Source of the DNA: Rubrivivax sp.
GTDB lineage: Bacteria; Pseudomonadota; Gammaproteobacteria; Burkholderiales; Burkholderiaceae
DNA length: 15,751 nt
Direction of reading: 5' to 3'
Assembly: GCA_004211235.1 (NCBI GenBank)
Contig: SEEY01000068.1
Coordinates: forward strand, 5,183 to 20,933
Shown here: positions 7,530 to 14,415 of the stretch, piece after piece
How positions within the stretch are numbered: the first letter of the stretch is position 1
Layout: each line of letters opens with the position of its first letter
The notes under the pieces: generated by a model
Databases searched by the model: none
What the model saw: only the letters and a program-made list of their open reading frames with translations
Told to the model about the DNA's origin: nothing
Made by a program: the position numbers and the translations under genes

Positions 7530-8662
7530 TGCGCCGCCGCGAGCTGCTGTTGTCGTCGACGGCGTTACTGCCACTCGCCGCCCGTGCCGGGCCGGTCATG
7601 AAGGTCGGCCCCACGCAGGCCGTGAAGTCGCTCGCCGCCGCGGCCCGCCAGGCGGCAGACGGCACGCTGATCGAGGTGGACGCTGGCGACTACGTGGCCG
7701 ACGTGGCCACGTGGCAGCAGCATGACCTGACGCTGCGCGCCGTGGGTGGCCGCGCACGGCTCATCGCGGCGGGCGCGCATGCCCAGGGCAAGGGCCTTTT
7801 CGTCACACGCGGCCAGCGCATGCGCATCGAAGGGTTCGACTTCACCGGCTGCACGGTGCCCGATCACAACGGCGCCGGCATCCGGCTGGAGGCCGGCTCG
7901 CTGACGCTGGTGGACTGCGGCTTCCGCGACAACGAGAACGGCCTGCTGTCGGCCAACGACGAAGGCATCGAACTCGACATCGTCGACTGCGACTTCGGCG
8001 CCATCCCGCTGCGCAGCGGCGCCACGCACAACCTCTACGTCGGCGCCATCCGGCGGCTGTCGGTCACCGGCAGCTACTTTCACCACGGCCTGCTCGGCCA
8101 CCTGCTGAAGAGCCGCGCGGCCGTCAACCACATCCTCTACAACCGCCTCACCGACGAGATCGGCGGCCGGGCGAGCTACGAGCTGGAGTTCCCGAACGGC
8201 GGTGTCGCCGTCGTCATGGGCAACCTCATCATGCAGAGCTCGACGACGGACAACCCGCACGTGATCTCCTTCGGCGTCGAGGGTGCGAAGTGGCCGAAGC
8301 AGGCGCTCTACCTCGTGCACAACACGCTGGTCGACCAGCGGCCCGGCGGCGGCATCTGGCTGCGCGTGACGCCGCCGCAGGCCGAGGTGATGCTGGCCAA
8401 CAACCTGCTCGTCGGCGCGCCGCAACTGGCCGCCGAAGGCCACTGGACGCGCCGCGCCAACTTCAAGGCCGAGTGGGACGAGTTCGTGCTCGCCGCACGC
8501 GAGGACTTCCGCCTCAAGCCCGCTTCGTCACTGCGCGGCAAGGCGCAGGACATGGGCGAGGCGGAAGGCGTGAAGCTGAGTCCGGCGCGCGAATACCGGC
8601 ACCCGCACGGCAGCGTCGCGCTGGCCGGCGCGGCGCGGCACCCGGGCGCCTTTCAGGGCTGA
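7529..8662 (+). CDS. Exported right-handed parallel beta-helix protein, function unknown
   Basis: The product is 377 residues. The N-terminus MRRRELLLSSTALLPLAARA is a signal peptide with an RRREL motif, so Tat export is likely and cleavage after ARA (20) plausible. From about 25 to 300 the sequence is made of short strand-turn repeats rich in Gly/Asn/Asp (GIRLEAGSLTLVDCGFRDNENGLL at 117-140; LSVTGSYFHHG; LVHNTLVDQ; MLANNLLVG). This is the pattern of pectate-lyase-like or carbohydrate-binding beta-helices. Family members include polysaccharide lyases and surface adhesins, but I see no catalytic signature that fixes a substrate. Five cysteines occur, some at matching rungs (C130, C154). The start overlaps the MOSC stop as TGATG, with GAGGAAG upstream; a GTG three bases earlier is an alternative. 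The stop is two bases before a large inverted repeat. Confidence 0.85.
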   Translation: MRRRELLLSSTALLPLAARAGPVMKVGPTQAVKSLAAAARQAADGTLIEVDAGDYVADVATWQQHDLTLRAVGGRARLIAAGAHAQGKGLFVTRGQRMRIEGFDFTGCTVPDHNGAGIRLEAGSLTLVDCGFRDNENGLLSANDEGIELDIVDCDFGAIPLRSGATHNLYVGAIRRLSVTGSYFHHGLLGHLLKSRAAVNHILYNRLTDEIGGRASYELEFPNGGVAVVMGNLIMQSSTTDNPHVISFGVEGAKWPKQALYLVHNTLVDQRPGGGIWLRVTPPQAEVMLANNLLVGAPQLAAEGHWTRRANFKAEWDEFVLAAREDFRLKPASSLRGKAQDMGEAEGVKLSPAREYRHPHGSVALAGAARHPGAFQG

Positions 8663-8664
8663 TT

Positions 8665-8931
8665 AGGGCCTGTTAACGGTACGGCAGCAGGTCGCGTTGG
8701 CGCCAGGAAGCCCGCGAGCAAGGCGCGAGACGAAGCTTGGGTAGGCCCCAAGCGAGGCTTTGCAACGCCGCGCGCGGGCTTCCTGGCGCCAACCCGAAGG
8801 GAAGGCCATGCGCCGGGCGCCACTCCGCGTTGCACCGCTTGCCCGCATATCAATGCGAGCGTCGCGTCGCGCCTTGATTGGCACCCGGCGCATGGCCTTC
8901 GCGACCTACTGCCGTACCGTTCACAGGCCCT
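8665..8931. repeat. 267-bp nested inverted-repeat element (two inverted hairpin-bearing units)
   Basis: The outer arms 8665-8696 and 8900-8931 are inverted copies matching at 30 of 32 positions. Inside are two long stem-loops. Arm A pairs 8696-8716 with 8773-8793, 21 of 21 bases. Arm B pairs 8801-8821 with 8880-8900, 20 of 21 bases. The loops carry smaller hairpins (GCTTGGG/CCCAAGC at 8735-8753; CGCAT/ATGCG at 8844-8857). Read from opposite ends, the halves are diverged copies of one unit of about 130 bp. They share the outer arm and an interior with caaggcgcga, caagcg and tgcaacgc in the same order, but have different stems. No open frame or target-site duplication is evident. It sits between convergent genes and could fold as a bidirectional terminator. 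A BIME- or MITE-like mobile repeat is my leading reading. Confidence 0.85.
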
Positions 8932-10009
8932 TGTCCCTGACGGTCGGGTAGTCCGTGTAGCCCTCGGCGCCACCGCCGTAGAAGGTCTCCTTCTGCGGCG
9001 CGGCCCAGGCGAGGTTGTCGCGCAGGCGCTCCACCAGGTCCGGGTTGCTGATGAACGGCCGGCCGAAGGCGACCGCATCCACCCGCCCGCCGGCCACGGC
9101 GTCGAGCGCCATGGCGCGGTCAAAGCCGTTGTTGGCGATGTAGGGGCCGGCGAAGCGGCGACGCAGCTCGGCGTAGTCGAAAGGCACGTTGTCGCGCGGG
9201 CCGCCGGTGGCGCCTTCCACCACTTCCAGGAAGGCCAGCTTCAAGGGCGCCAACTGGTCGGCCACGTAGTTGAACAGCGCCTGCGGATTGCTGTCCTGGC
9301 CGACGTCGTTGGCCGGCGTGACCGGGGACAGGCGCAACGCCGTGCGGCCGGCGCCGATGGTGTTGGCGATGGCCCCGGCCACCTCGATCAGCAGCCGCGC
9401 GCGGTTCTCGATGGAGCCGCCGTACTCGTCATGGCGGTCATTCGTGCTGTCGCGCAGGAACTGCTCGATCAGATAGCCGTTGGCGCTGTGGATCTCGATG
9501 CCGTCGAAGCCGGCTTCGATGGCGTTCTTGGCCGCCTGCACATAGTCGGCAATCAGCTGCGGCAGCTCGTCGGTGCGCAGCGCACGCGGCACGTCGGTGG
9601 GCACCAGCTGGCCATGGGCAGCGTAGGTCCTGGTCTTGGCGGCACGGTCGGTGGACGACACCGGCGCCTGGCCGCCCGGCTGCAGGCTGTTGACCGAGAT
9701 GCGGCCCACATGCCAGAGCTGCACGACGATCTTGCCGCCCTCGGCATGCACGGCGTCGGTCACCCGCTTCCAGGCCGCGACCTGCTCGGGCGTGTGGATG
9801 CCCGGCGTGTCGAAATAGCCCTGGCCGTCGGGGCGGATCTGCGTGGCCTCCGTGATGATCAGGCCGGCCCCGGCGCGTTGCCGGTAGTACTCGACGTGCA
9901 GGTCATTGGGCGTCTGGTTCGTCGCGCGGTTGCGCGTGAGGGGTGCCATGACGACACGGTTGGCAAGCTGGATGTCGCCGAAGCGGACGGGGTCGAAGAG
10001 ATTGGGCAT
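8921..10009 (-). CDS. Old Yellow Enzyme family FMN alkene reductase (NemA-like)
   Basis: This 362-residue cytoplasmic TIM-barrel flavoenzyme uses NAD(P)H to reduce activated C=C bonds (enones, maleimides) and often nitro compounds or nitrate esters. Classical OYE features are present: APLTRNRA (22-29, with T25 near FMN), VVQLWHVGR (95-103), and the substrate-binding [15 protein letters not shown] (173-187) with H174, N177 and Y179. [13 protein letters not shown] follows at 194-206, R226 lies in LRLSP, and the FMN phosphate region is [11 protein letters not shown] (315-325). H174 paired with N177 places it in the His/Asn class. No strong Shine-Dalgarno precedes the ATG. The C-terminal tail RDKGL and the stop are partly encoded by the adjacent inverted repeat. 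An AraC/GyrI regulator gene lies 116 bases upstream on the same strand. Confidence 0.96.
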   Translation of the reverse strand: MPNLFDPVRFGDIQLANRVVMAPLTRNRATNQTPNDLHVEYYRQRAGAGLIITEATQIRPDGQGYFDTPGIHTPEQVAAWKRVTDAVHAEGGKIVVQLWHVGRISVNSLQPGGQAPVSSTDRAAKTRTYAAHGQLVPTDVPRALRTDELPQLIADYVQAAKNAIEAGFDGIEIHSANGYLIEQFLRDSTNDRHDEYGGSIENRARLLIEVAGAIANTIGAGRTALRLSPVTPANDVGQDSNPQALFNYVADQLAPLKLAFLEVVEGATGGPRDNVPFDYAELRRRFAGPYIANNGFDRAMALDAVAGGRVDAVAFGRPFISNPDLVERLRDNLAWAAPQKETFYGGGAEGYTDYPTVRDKGL

Positions 10010-10125
10010 GGCCGGCAGATGGGGATGGAAACGATGGCCGCAAGGCTAGTGCAGCGCCGCCGGCCCCGCAGCGTGTGCGGTTGCTGGCCCTTGTGCTAGC
10101 CGGCGCGGCCCCCTGAGCCCCTGCC

Positions 10126-11115
10126 TCAGCCGCGCCGCACCGGCAGTTGGCAGGCGAGCTCGAAGTGCCCGGCACCGTGGGCGTAGGGCCGGCCGCGCCA
10201 GGCCTCGAACGCGGGCTGGTCGTCGGGCTCGTAGCCGCTGGCTGGCAGCCAGGTCTTGTAGAGCCAGTCGATGGCGCGGGCTTCCAGCGCCAGGTCGCCG
10301 CTGAGGCTCACCTCCGCCACGCGCATCGGCGGGAACTCGAAGCGGCCGATCTCGCCGGCCGGATCGACGTGATCGAGCACGACCGCGACGTCATACCGGC
10401 AGTGGCGCAGCGCGACGATCTCGGGCTCCTCCCACATATAGCCCAGCCACTGCCCGCTGGCCACGCCGCGCGCATCGGCCCAGGCCAGCAGGCGTTCGCA
10501 CGCGGCCTGCACGACGCCCGGCCGGTAGGGGTCGTGCACGCGCAGGTAGGCGACCGTCCGCGCGGGCAGGTCGCGCAGCGTCACCTCGAACCCGTCCGGG
10601 TTGTCGCCCGCTGGCGCGGCCTGCAGCGAGCGCTCGGGCTGCGCCTCGGCCAATGCGCGCTCCAACGCTTCGCTGCCGGTAGCGCGGAACGAGGTCAGGT
10701 CGAAGGCGCGCGGCGGTACGCCGAAGTGCTGCCTGAAGCAGCGCGAGAAGTCGGAGGAGGACGAGAAGCCGGCGTCCAGCGCCACCGCCGTCAGCGAGCG
10801 GCGCGGCGCGTGTGACATCAGGTAGAGCGCGCGTTGCAGCCGGTGCCGCTTGACGAACTCGTTCAGCGTCTCGCCCGCAAAGGCCTTGAACACGCGGTGG
10901 AAGTGAAAGGGCGACAGGCCCGCTGCCGCGGCCACGGCGTCCAGCCTCAGCGGCCCGGCGAGGTGGCCCACGATGTGGTCGATGGCGCGGTTGATGCGCG
11001 CCACATAGAGGGCTTCGGTGCGGTCGGGCAAGGCGGGCTGGTCAGTCGATTCGCAAGATTTGGCAAGCCGGCGCGGCCCGCTCGAGGCATCGTAGGCCGC
11101 TGAAGGAGACGCCAT
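10126..11115 (-). CDS. AraC-family regulator with C-terminal GyrI-like effector domain
   Basis: This is a DNA-binding transcription regulator, numbered here from the ATG at 11115 (329 residues). Residues about 38-137 are a double helix-turn-helix AraC domain: RINRAIDHIVGHL, LSPFHFHRVFKAFAGETLNEFVKRHRL (68-94), then DAGFSSSSDFSRCFRQHFGVPPRAF (114-138). Residues about 175-326 are a GyrI-like/SOUL-type ligand-binding domain (VAYLRVHDPY, GRFEFPPMRVAEVS, DWLYKTWLPASGYEPDDQPAFE). Relatives of this Rob/SbmC-type architecture bind small hydrophobic or drug-like ligands. The start is uncertain. The 11115 ATG lacks a ribosome site and overlaps the divergent VOC start. Homology begins only around residue 33, so TTG at 11031 or GTG at 11004 are real alternatives. 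The downstream alkene reductase and the divergent VOC gene are possible targets. Confidence 0.88.
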   Translation of the reverse strand: MASPSAAYDASSGPRRLAKSCESTDQPALPDRTEALYVARINRAIDHIVGHLAGPLRLDAVAAAAGLSPFHFHRVFKAFAGETLNEFVKRHRLQRALYLMSHAPRRSLTAVALDAGFSSSSDFSRCFRQHFGVPPRAFDLTSFRATGSEALERALAEAQPERSLQAAPAGDNPDGFEVTLRDLPARTVAYLRVHDPYRPGVVQAACERLLAWADARGVASGQWLGYMWEEPEIVALRHCRYDVAVVLDHVDPAGEIGRFEFPPMRVAEVSLSGDLALEARAIDWLYKTWLPASGYEPDDQPAFEAWRGRPYAHGAGHFELACQLPVRRG

Positions 11116-11116
11116 G
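11107..11116. promoter_or_regulatory. Divergent start-codon overlap of the VOC and AraC-type genes
   Basis: The plus-strand ATG of the VOC gene (11114-11116) and the most upstream plausible minus-strand ATG of the regulator (11115-11113) share the palindrome CATG. If both were used there would be no intergenic promoter. The VOC start has a strong ribosome site and the other does not. A regulator start further in (11031 or 11004), leaving an 80-110 base divergent control region, is therefore more likely. Confidence 0.4.
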
Positions 11117-11599
11117 CCCCCCAGCCTTCGCCTTGCCGCTGCCGCCTGGGCAGCCACCCTGCTCATCGGCACCGCCACCGCACCCCCTGCCACCGCCATC
11201 GAAAGCCCCGCCATGGACCTCGGCAACTTTTCCGTCAGCCTCGCCGTCAAGGACCTCAACGCATCTCTCGCGTTCTACGAGAAACTCGGTTTCCAGCGGG
11301 CCGGCGGAGACGTCGCGCAGCGCTGGGTCGTGCTGCAGAACGGCAACGCCCGCATCGGCCTGTTCCAGGGCATGTTCGACAGGAACATGCTGACTTTCAA
11401 CCCCGGCTGGACGAAGGACCGGCAGGTGCTCACGGACTTCCAGGACGTGCGCGAACTGCAGCGCCTGCTGCAAGGCCGCGGGTTGTCGCCCGCGCCGGTG
11501 ATCGATGCCGACAGCGACGGCCCCGCGCACTTCATGCTGACCGATCCGGACGGCAACCCGGTGCTGATCGACCAGCACCTGCCCAGGCCCAGGCGCTGA
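11114..11599 (+). CDS. VOC (glyoxalase/bleomycin-resistance fold) protein with signal peptide
   Basis: The product is 161 residues. AAGGAG lies seven bases before the ATG, so the long start is well supported. The first 28 residues (MPPSLRLAAAAWAATLLIGT then ATAPPATA) look like a Sec signal peptide. The mature part is a single VOC module, residues about 37-156: FSVSLAVKDLNASLAFYEKLGF (39-60), WVVLQNGNARIGLFQG (71-86) and HFMLTDPDGNPVLIDQH (139-155). VOC proteins act as metal-dependent isomerases, dioxygenases or ligand-sequestering resistance proteins; most are cytoplasmic, so export is unusual. The metal-ligand set cannot be settled by eye. A shorter start at 11213 (MDLGNFS) would give a cytoplasmic protein but lacks a ribosome site. 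The gene is divergent from the AraC/GyrI regulator, a common arrangement for a regulator and its target. Confidence 0.85.
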   Translation: MPPSLRLAAAAWAATLLIGTATAPPATAIESPAMDLGNFSVSLAVKDLNASLAFYEKLGFQRAGGDVAQRWVVLQNGNARIGLFQGMFDRNMLTFNPGWTKDRQVLTDFQDVRELQRLLQGRGLSPAPVIDADSDGPAHFMLTDPDGNPVLIDQHLPRPRR

Positions 11600-11624
11600 C
11601 TGCCGGCGACCGCCGCCGGTTGGC

Positions 11625-11639
11625 GACAATCGGCCCATG
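11625..11639 (+). promoter_or_regulatory. GACAAT element directly before the rlmJ start: likely leaderless promoter
   Basis: GACAAT (11625-11630), then six bases, then ATG at 11637. The stretch gacaatcggcccatgc differs in one base from the one at the MOSC gene. There is no Shine-Dalgarno. This predicts transcription starting at the A of the start codon. Confidence 0.5.
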
Positions 11640-12503
11640 CTCGCCTACCGCCACGCCTTCCATGCCGGCAACCATGCCGACGTCCTCAAGCACCTGGTGC
11701 TGACCCGCGTGCTGCGCTACATGGCCGAAAAGGACAAGCCCTACACCCTGATCGACACCCATGCCGGCGCCGGCGGCTACTCCGTCGAGGGCCGCTATGC
11801 GCAGAAGAAGGCGGAGTACGGCACCGGCGTCTCCCGCCTGTACGACGCCAGCGACCTGCCCGCGCCGCTGGCCGACTACATGAGCCTGGTGCACGCCTTC
11901 AACCCCGACGGCCAGCTGCGCCAGTACCCGGGCTCGCCGGCGATTGCCAACTTCCTGCTGCGCGAGACCGACCGGCTGCGGGCCTACGAACTGCACTCGA
12001 CCGACCACCGCATCCTCGTCAGCTACCTGGCCAGCCGGCCCAACACCCAGGTCAGCGACCGCGACGGCTTCTCGGCCATCCGGGCCGAGCTGCCTTCGCC
12101 CACGCGCCGCGCGGCCCTGCTGATGGACCCGTCCTACGAGATCAAGACCGACTACGCCAAGGTGCTGGCCGCGCTGCGCGAGGCGCTGGAGCGCGCGGCC
12201 GACACGGTCGTCATGATCTGGTACCCGCAGCTGCAGCTGCTGGAGTCCAGTCAGCTCGCGCAGCGCCTCAAGGGTAGCGCCGATGCGACGGCCAAGAAGG
12301 GCTGGCTGCATGTGCGCCTGACGGTAGCCGAACCCGCCGACCGCCCCGACGGCAAGGGCCTGGGCATGCTCGGCAGCGGCATGTTCATCGCCAATCCGCC
12401 GTTCACGCTGCATGACGAGCTGGCCGAATGCCTGCCGCTGCTGGTCGAGCGCCTCGGGCAGTACGACGGCGCCAACTACCTGCTGGAGCAGAAGGCGGCA
12501 TGA
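11637..12503 (+). CDS. rlmJ: 23S rRNA (adenine(2030)-N6)-methyltransferase
   Basis: This 288-residue cytoplasmic enzyme transfers a methyl group from S-adenosylmethionine to N6 of A2030 in 23S rRNA. The N-terminal hallmark LAYRHAFHAGNHADVLKHL (2-20) is almost identical to RlmJ. TLIDTHAGAGGYS (37-49) is the SAM-binding loop. The catalytic N6-adenine motif is DPSYE (164-168), a variant of the DPPYE seen in E. coli. Also typical are FHAGN, LRQYPGSPAIA (94-104), ALLMDPSYEIKTDY and the C-terminal GSGMFIANPPF (247-256). Length matches the family. The stop overlaps the ATG of the SH3 protein gene (ATGA at 12500-12503). The start lacks a ribosome site but has GACAAT six bases upstream. Confidence 0.97.
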   Translation: MLAYRHAFHAGNHADVLKHLVLTRVLRYMAEKDKPYTLIDTHAGAGGYSVEGRYAQKKAEYGTGVSRLYDASDLPAPLADYMSLVHAFNPDGQLRQYPGSPAIANFLLRETDRLRAYELHSTDHRILVSYLASRPNTQVSDRDGFSAIRAELPSPTRRAALLMDPSYEIKTDYAKVLAALREALERAADTVVMIWYPQLQLLESSQLAQRLKGSADATAKKGWLHVRLTVAEPADRPDGKGLGMLGSGMFIANPPFTLHDELAECLPLLVERLGQYDGANYLLEQKAA

Positions 12504-13789
12504 AGGCCGCCCTGCTGGCGCTGGCGGTGCTGTCCGCCACGGCGGCGCAGGCGCAGACCGGGCCGCAGTTCGTCCACGGGTCCTGGGTCAATGTGCGCGA
12601 GGCGGCCGCCGCCACGGCGCGTGCCGTCGAGCAGCTGACCACCAACACGCCGGTCGACGTGACGGCGCGCCAGGGTGAGTGGTGCGCGGTGCGCTTCGGT
12701 GCGGGCAGGTCCGGCTTCGTCGCCTGCAACCTGCTGGGTGCGAAGCCGCTCACCCTGGCCGAGGCCGGCAGCAACGCGGCGCGTGCCTTCTGGGTGGCGC
12801 CGTCGCCCAACCGGCTGGCGGCCTACGGGCTGTCGCTGACGCCGCCGCCGGCGCTGAAACTGGAGGCGCTGAAGAAGACGCTGAAGTACGGCGACACGGT
12901 GCGCTTCCCGCCCGTGCCGGAGTTCGAGGCCGCCAAGAAGCTGCTCAAGGCCGGCGTGAAGCTCGACCCGCTGCTGGAAGTCACCGCGCGCCCCAAGGCC
13001 GACCTCGTCGCCGCGCTGCAGGGCTACAGGCTGCGCCCGGCGGCCATCAAGCCGTCGCTGTTCCGCACGCACGACAGCGTGGCGCTGGTGTCCGAGCAGG
13101 ACGCCGATGGCCTGGCCGCCGTGGCGGGCAGCCGCGTGCGCCTGGCTCCGGCCGGCCTGCCGACGGCCTGGCATAGCCGCCACGACGGGCCGGAGATCGA
13201 AGGCCTGACCGGCTTCTGGGACGTGGGCCATGCGGTGCTGTCGTTCGAGCCAGCCATCACGCTGTACTCCGTGGCCGCCAACGGCCTGGTGGGCGCAGCC
13301 GCGGCGCGGGGGCTGCCCTTCGACGTCGGCGGCGAGGGCCACTACTGCGGCGCGCACTACCTGGGCAAGAGCCTGCCCGAGAACCTGTCCGTGACGCAGG
13401 CCCACACGTCCGACGAAGGCGCCGACATCACCCAGCAACGCGGCCATCCGGTGCTCAAGGAGGGCAGCGAGGTGCTCGTCACGCTGGCCGTGCCGCGCGA
13501 CCGGCCGCTGCGCCAGAGCGCCCAGGTGCGGACGCAATCGCAAGCCGTGAAGGGCCTCAAGATCTCCGACGGCCAGACCGATCCCGAGGTGCCGCCCACC
13601 GTGGCGCCCCGCGCCGTGCTGCGCGAGATCGACCTCGATGGCGACGGCGTCGCCGACGTGCTGCAGATCGAGACGCCGCGCTTCGTCGGCACCGTCACGC
13701 CCGAGGTGATCTATCGCCGCACCTGGTTCGTGAACATCAACGGCCAGTGGTTTGCGGCGGGCGAATGGGAAGACCAGGACTGCACATGA
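12500..13789 (+). CDS. Exported SH3-domain (SH3b) protein of unknown function
   Basis: The product is 429 residues. The N-terminus MKAALLALAVLSATAAQAQT is a Sec signal peptide with likely cleavage after AQA (18). Residues about 22-80 form a bacterial SH3 domain (FVHGSWVNVREAAAATARAV; VDVTARQGEWCAVRFG; GFVACNLL), of the kind that binds peptidoglycan or peptides. The middle part (about 95-365) has no family I recognise; it includes a cysteine in GGEGHYCGAHYLG and a low-identity beta-rich region. Near the C-terminus DLDGDGVADV (378-387) is an FG-GAP/EF-hand-like calcium loop. The final segment ends [13 protein letters not shown]. The gene is coupled to rlmJ by ATGA, with GAAGG upstream. Its last 53 bases overlap the convergent membrane-protein gene. 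A periplasmic location is inferred. Confidence 0.85.
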   Translation: MKAALLALAVLSATAAQAQTGPQFVHGSWVNVREAAAATARAVEQLTTNTPVDVTARQGEWCAVRFGAGRSGFVACNLLGAKPLTLAEAGSNAARAFWVAPSPNRLAAYGLSLTPPPALKLEALKKTLKYGDTVRFPPVPEFEAAKKLLKAGVKLDPLLEVTARPKADLVAALQGYRLRPAAIKPSLFRTHDSVALVSEQDADGLAAVAGSRVRLAPAGLPTAWHSRHDGPEIEGLTGFWDVGHAVLSFEPAITLYSVAANGLVGAAAARGLPFDVGGEGHYCGAHYLGKSLPENLSVTQAHTSDEGADITQQRGHPVLKEGSEVLVTLAVPRDRPLRQSAQVRTQSQAVKGLKISDGQTDPEVPPTVAPRAVLREIDLDGDGVADVLQIETPRFVGTVTPEVIYRRTWFVNINGQWFAAGEWEDQDCT

Positions 13790-14345
13790 ACGCCGCCAGC
13801 ATCAGCGCCTCGGCCAGCACCTCGAAGCCCTCTTCCAGCTCGGCGACCGGATAGGGCATCGGCAGCTGGTCCACGGCGATGGCCCACAGGCCGGTCGCCA
13901 GCCCGGCCCACAGCAGCCCGCGACTCCACCTGTCGTGCAGCGCGCGGTGCAGGGCCCAGGCCGTCAGCGAGCCGACGACGGCCACGCCCAGCATCGGCAG
14001 TTCCCGCACCGTCTCAAAGCGGCACAGCGCGATCCATTCGCCGCAGCGGTATTTCCACAGCTCGTGCCACATGAACTGCTCGTCCAGCGCCAGCAGGAAC
14101 ATCGCCGCCGCCATCCAGCCGCCGAGCCACCGGGGCAGGCCGCCATCGGCCATCAGCCGCAGCGACATCGCGGCCAGCGTCAGCAGCAGCGCACTCGACA
14201 GCCAGGCCACCGGCGAGGCGTCCGAGCGGAAGGCGCGCTCCCACACCGGCGCGAAGCTCCAGGCGCTGATGGCCATGAAGATGATCGAGCTGGCGAGCAC
14301 CGCGACGGCGGCGGCGGGGCGCGAAAGAGGCGGGCTGGCAGGCAT
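13737..14345 (-). CDS. Hypothetical multi-pass inner-membrane protein
   Basis: The product is 202 residues with about six hydrophobic segments, roughly 11-33, 46-63, 73-89, 117-135, 143-158 and 174-187. Charged residues sit in or next to helices in a pattern seen in some uncharacterised membrane families: LDEQFMWHE (87-95; D88, E89, H94, E95), VDQ (D159) and [14 protein letters not shown] (168-181). The placement recalls membrane-embedded metal-binding hydrolases, but I would not assign activity. I chose the ATG at 14345 because GAGAAT lies seven bases upstream, like three other leaderless-type starts here; a GTG at 14360 is the alternative. The 3' end overlaps the last 53 bases of the SH3 gene on the opposite strand. 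The gene is divergent from the YecA-like gene. Confidence 0.72.
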   Translation of the reverse strand: MPASPPLSRPAAAVAVLASSIIFMAISAWSFAPVWERAFRSDASPVAWLSSALLLTLAAMSLRLMADGGLPRWLGGWMAAAMFLLALDEQFMWHELWKYRCGEWIALCRFETVRELPMLGVAVVGSLTAWALHRALHDRWSRGLLWAGLATGLWAIAVDQLPMPYPVAELEEGFEVLAEALMLAAFMCSPGLPIRPPQTTGR

Positions 14346-14358
14346 GCCGGGGATTCTC
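14343..14358 (-). promoter_or_regulatory. GAGAAT element before the membrane-protein start
   Basis: On the minus strand GAGAAT (14358-14353) is followed by seven bases and the ATG at 14345. This resembles the GACAAT-ATG arrangement of the MOSC, rlmJ and YecA-like genes with one base changed. There is no Shine-Dalgarno. The call is weaker than for the others. Confidence 0.35.
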
Positions 14359-14399
14359 ACGAGTCGGATGCAGATGGTGGCTGAATCCGTTCAAACACG

Positions 14400-14415
14400 G
14401 ACAATGTCGGGCATG
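14400..14415 (+). promoter_or_regulatory. GACAAT element before the YecA/SEC-C start: likely leaderless promoter
   Basis: GACAAT (14400-14405) is followed by gtcgggc and ATG at 14413. A -10 hexamer here would put the transcript start at or one base before the ATG. No ribosome-binding site is present. It forms back-to-back promoters with the divergent membrane-protein gene within 67 bases. Confidence 0.48.

Noticed and set aside
8696..8793. Integron attC site
   Set aside because: The arms begin GTTGGCG and end CGCCAAC, which recalls attC, but they do not fit GTTRRRY/RYYYAAC. There is no cassette structure, and the pairing is perfect instead of having the extrahelical bases of attC.
8663..8893. 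Small open frames inside the inverted-repeat element
   Set aside because: They follow palindromic DNA, have Arg/Ala-rich products and no ribosome sites. No transposase or other known protein is encoded.
8661..8935. Target-site duplication around the inverted-repeat element
   Set aside because: The flanks (gatt on the left, tgtc on the right) do not match, so a transposition footprint cannot be shown.
10066..10080. Hairpin CCGCA/TGCGG between the AraC-type and OYE genes as a terminator
   Set aside because: It is only five pairs with no T run, and comparable hairpins are frequent at this GC content.
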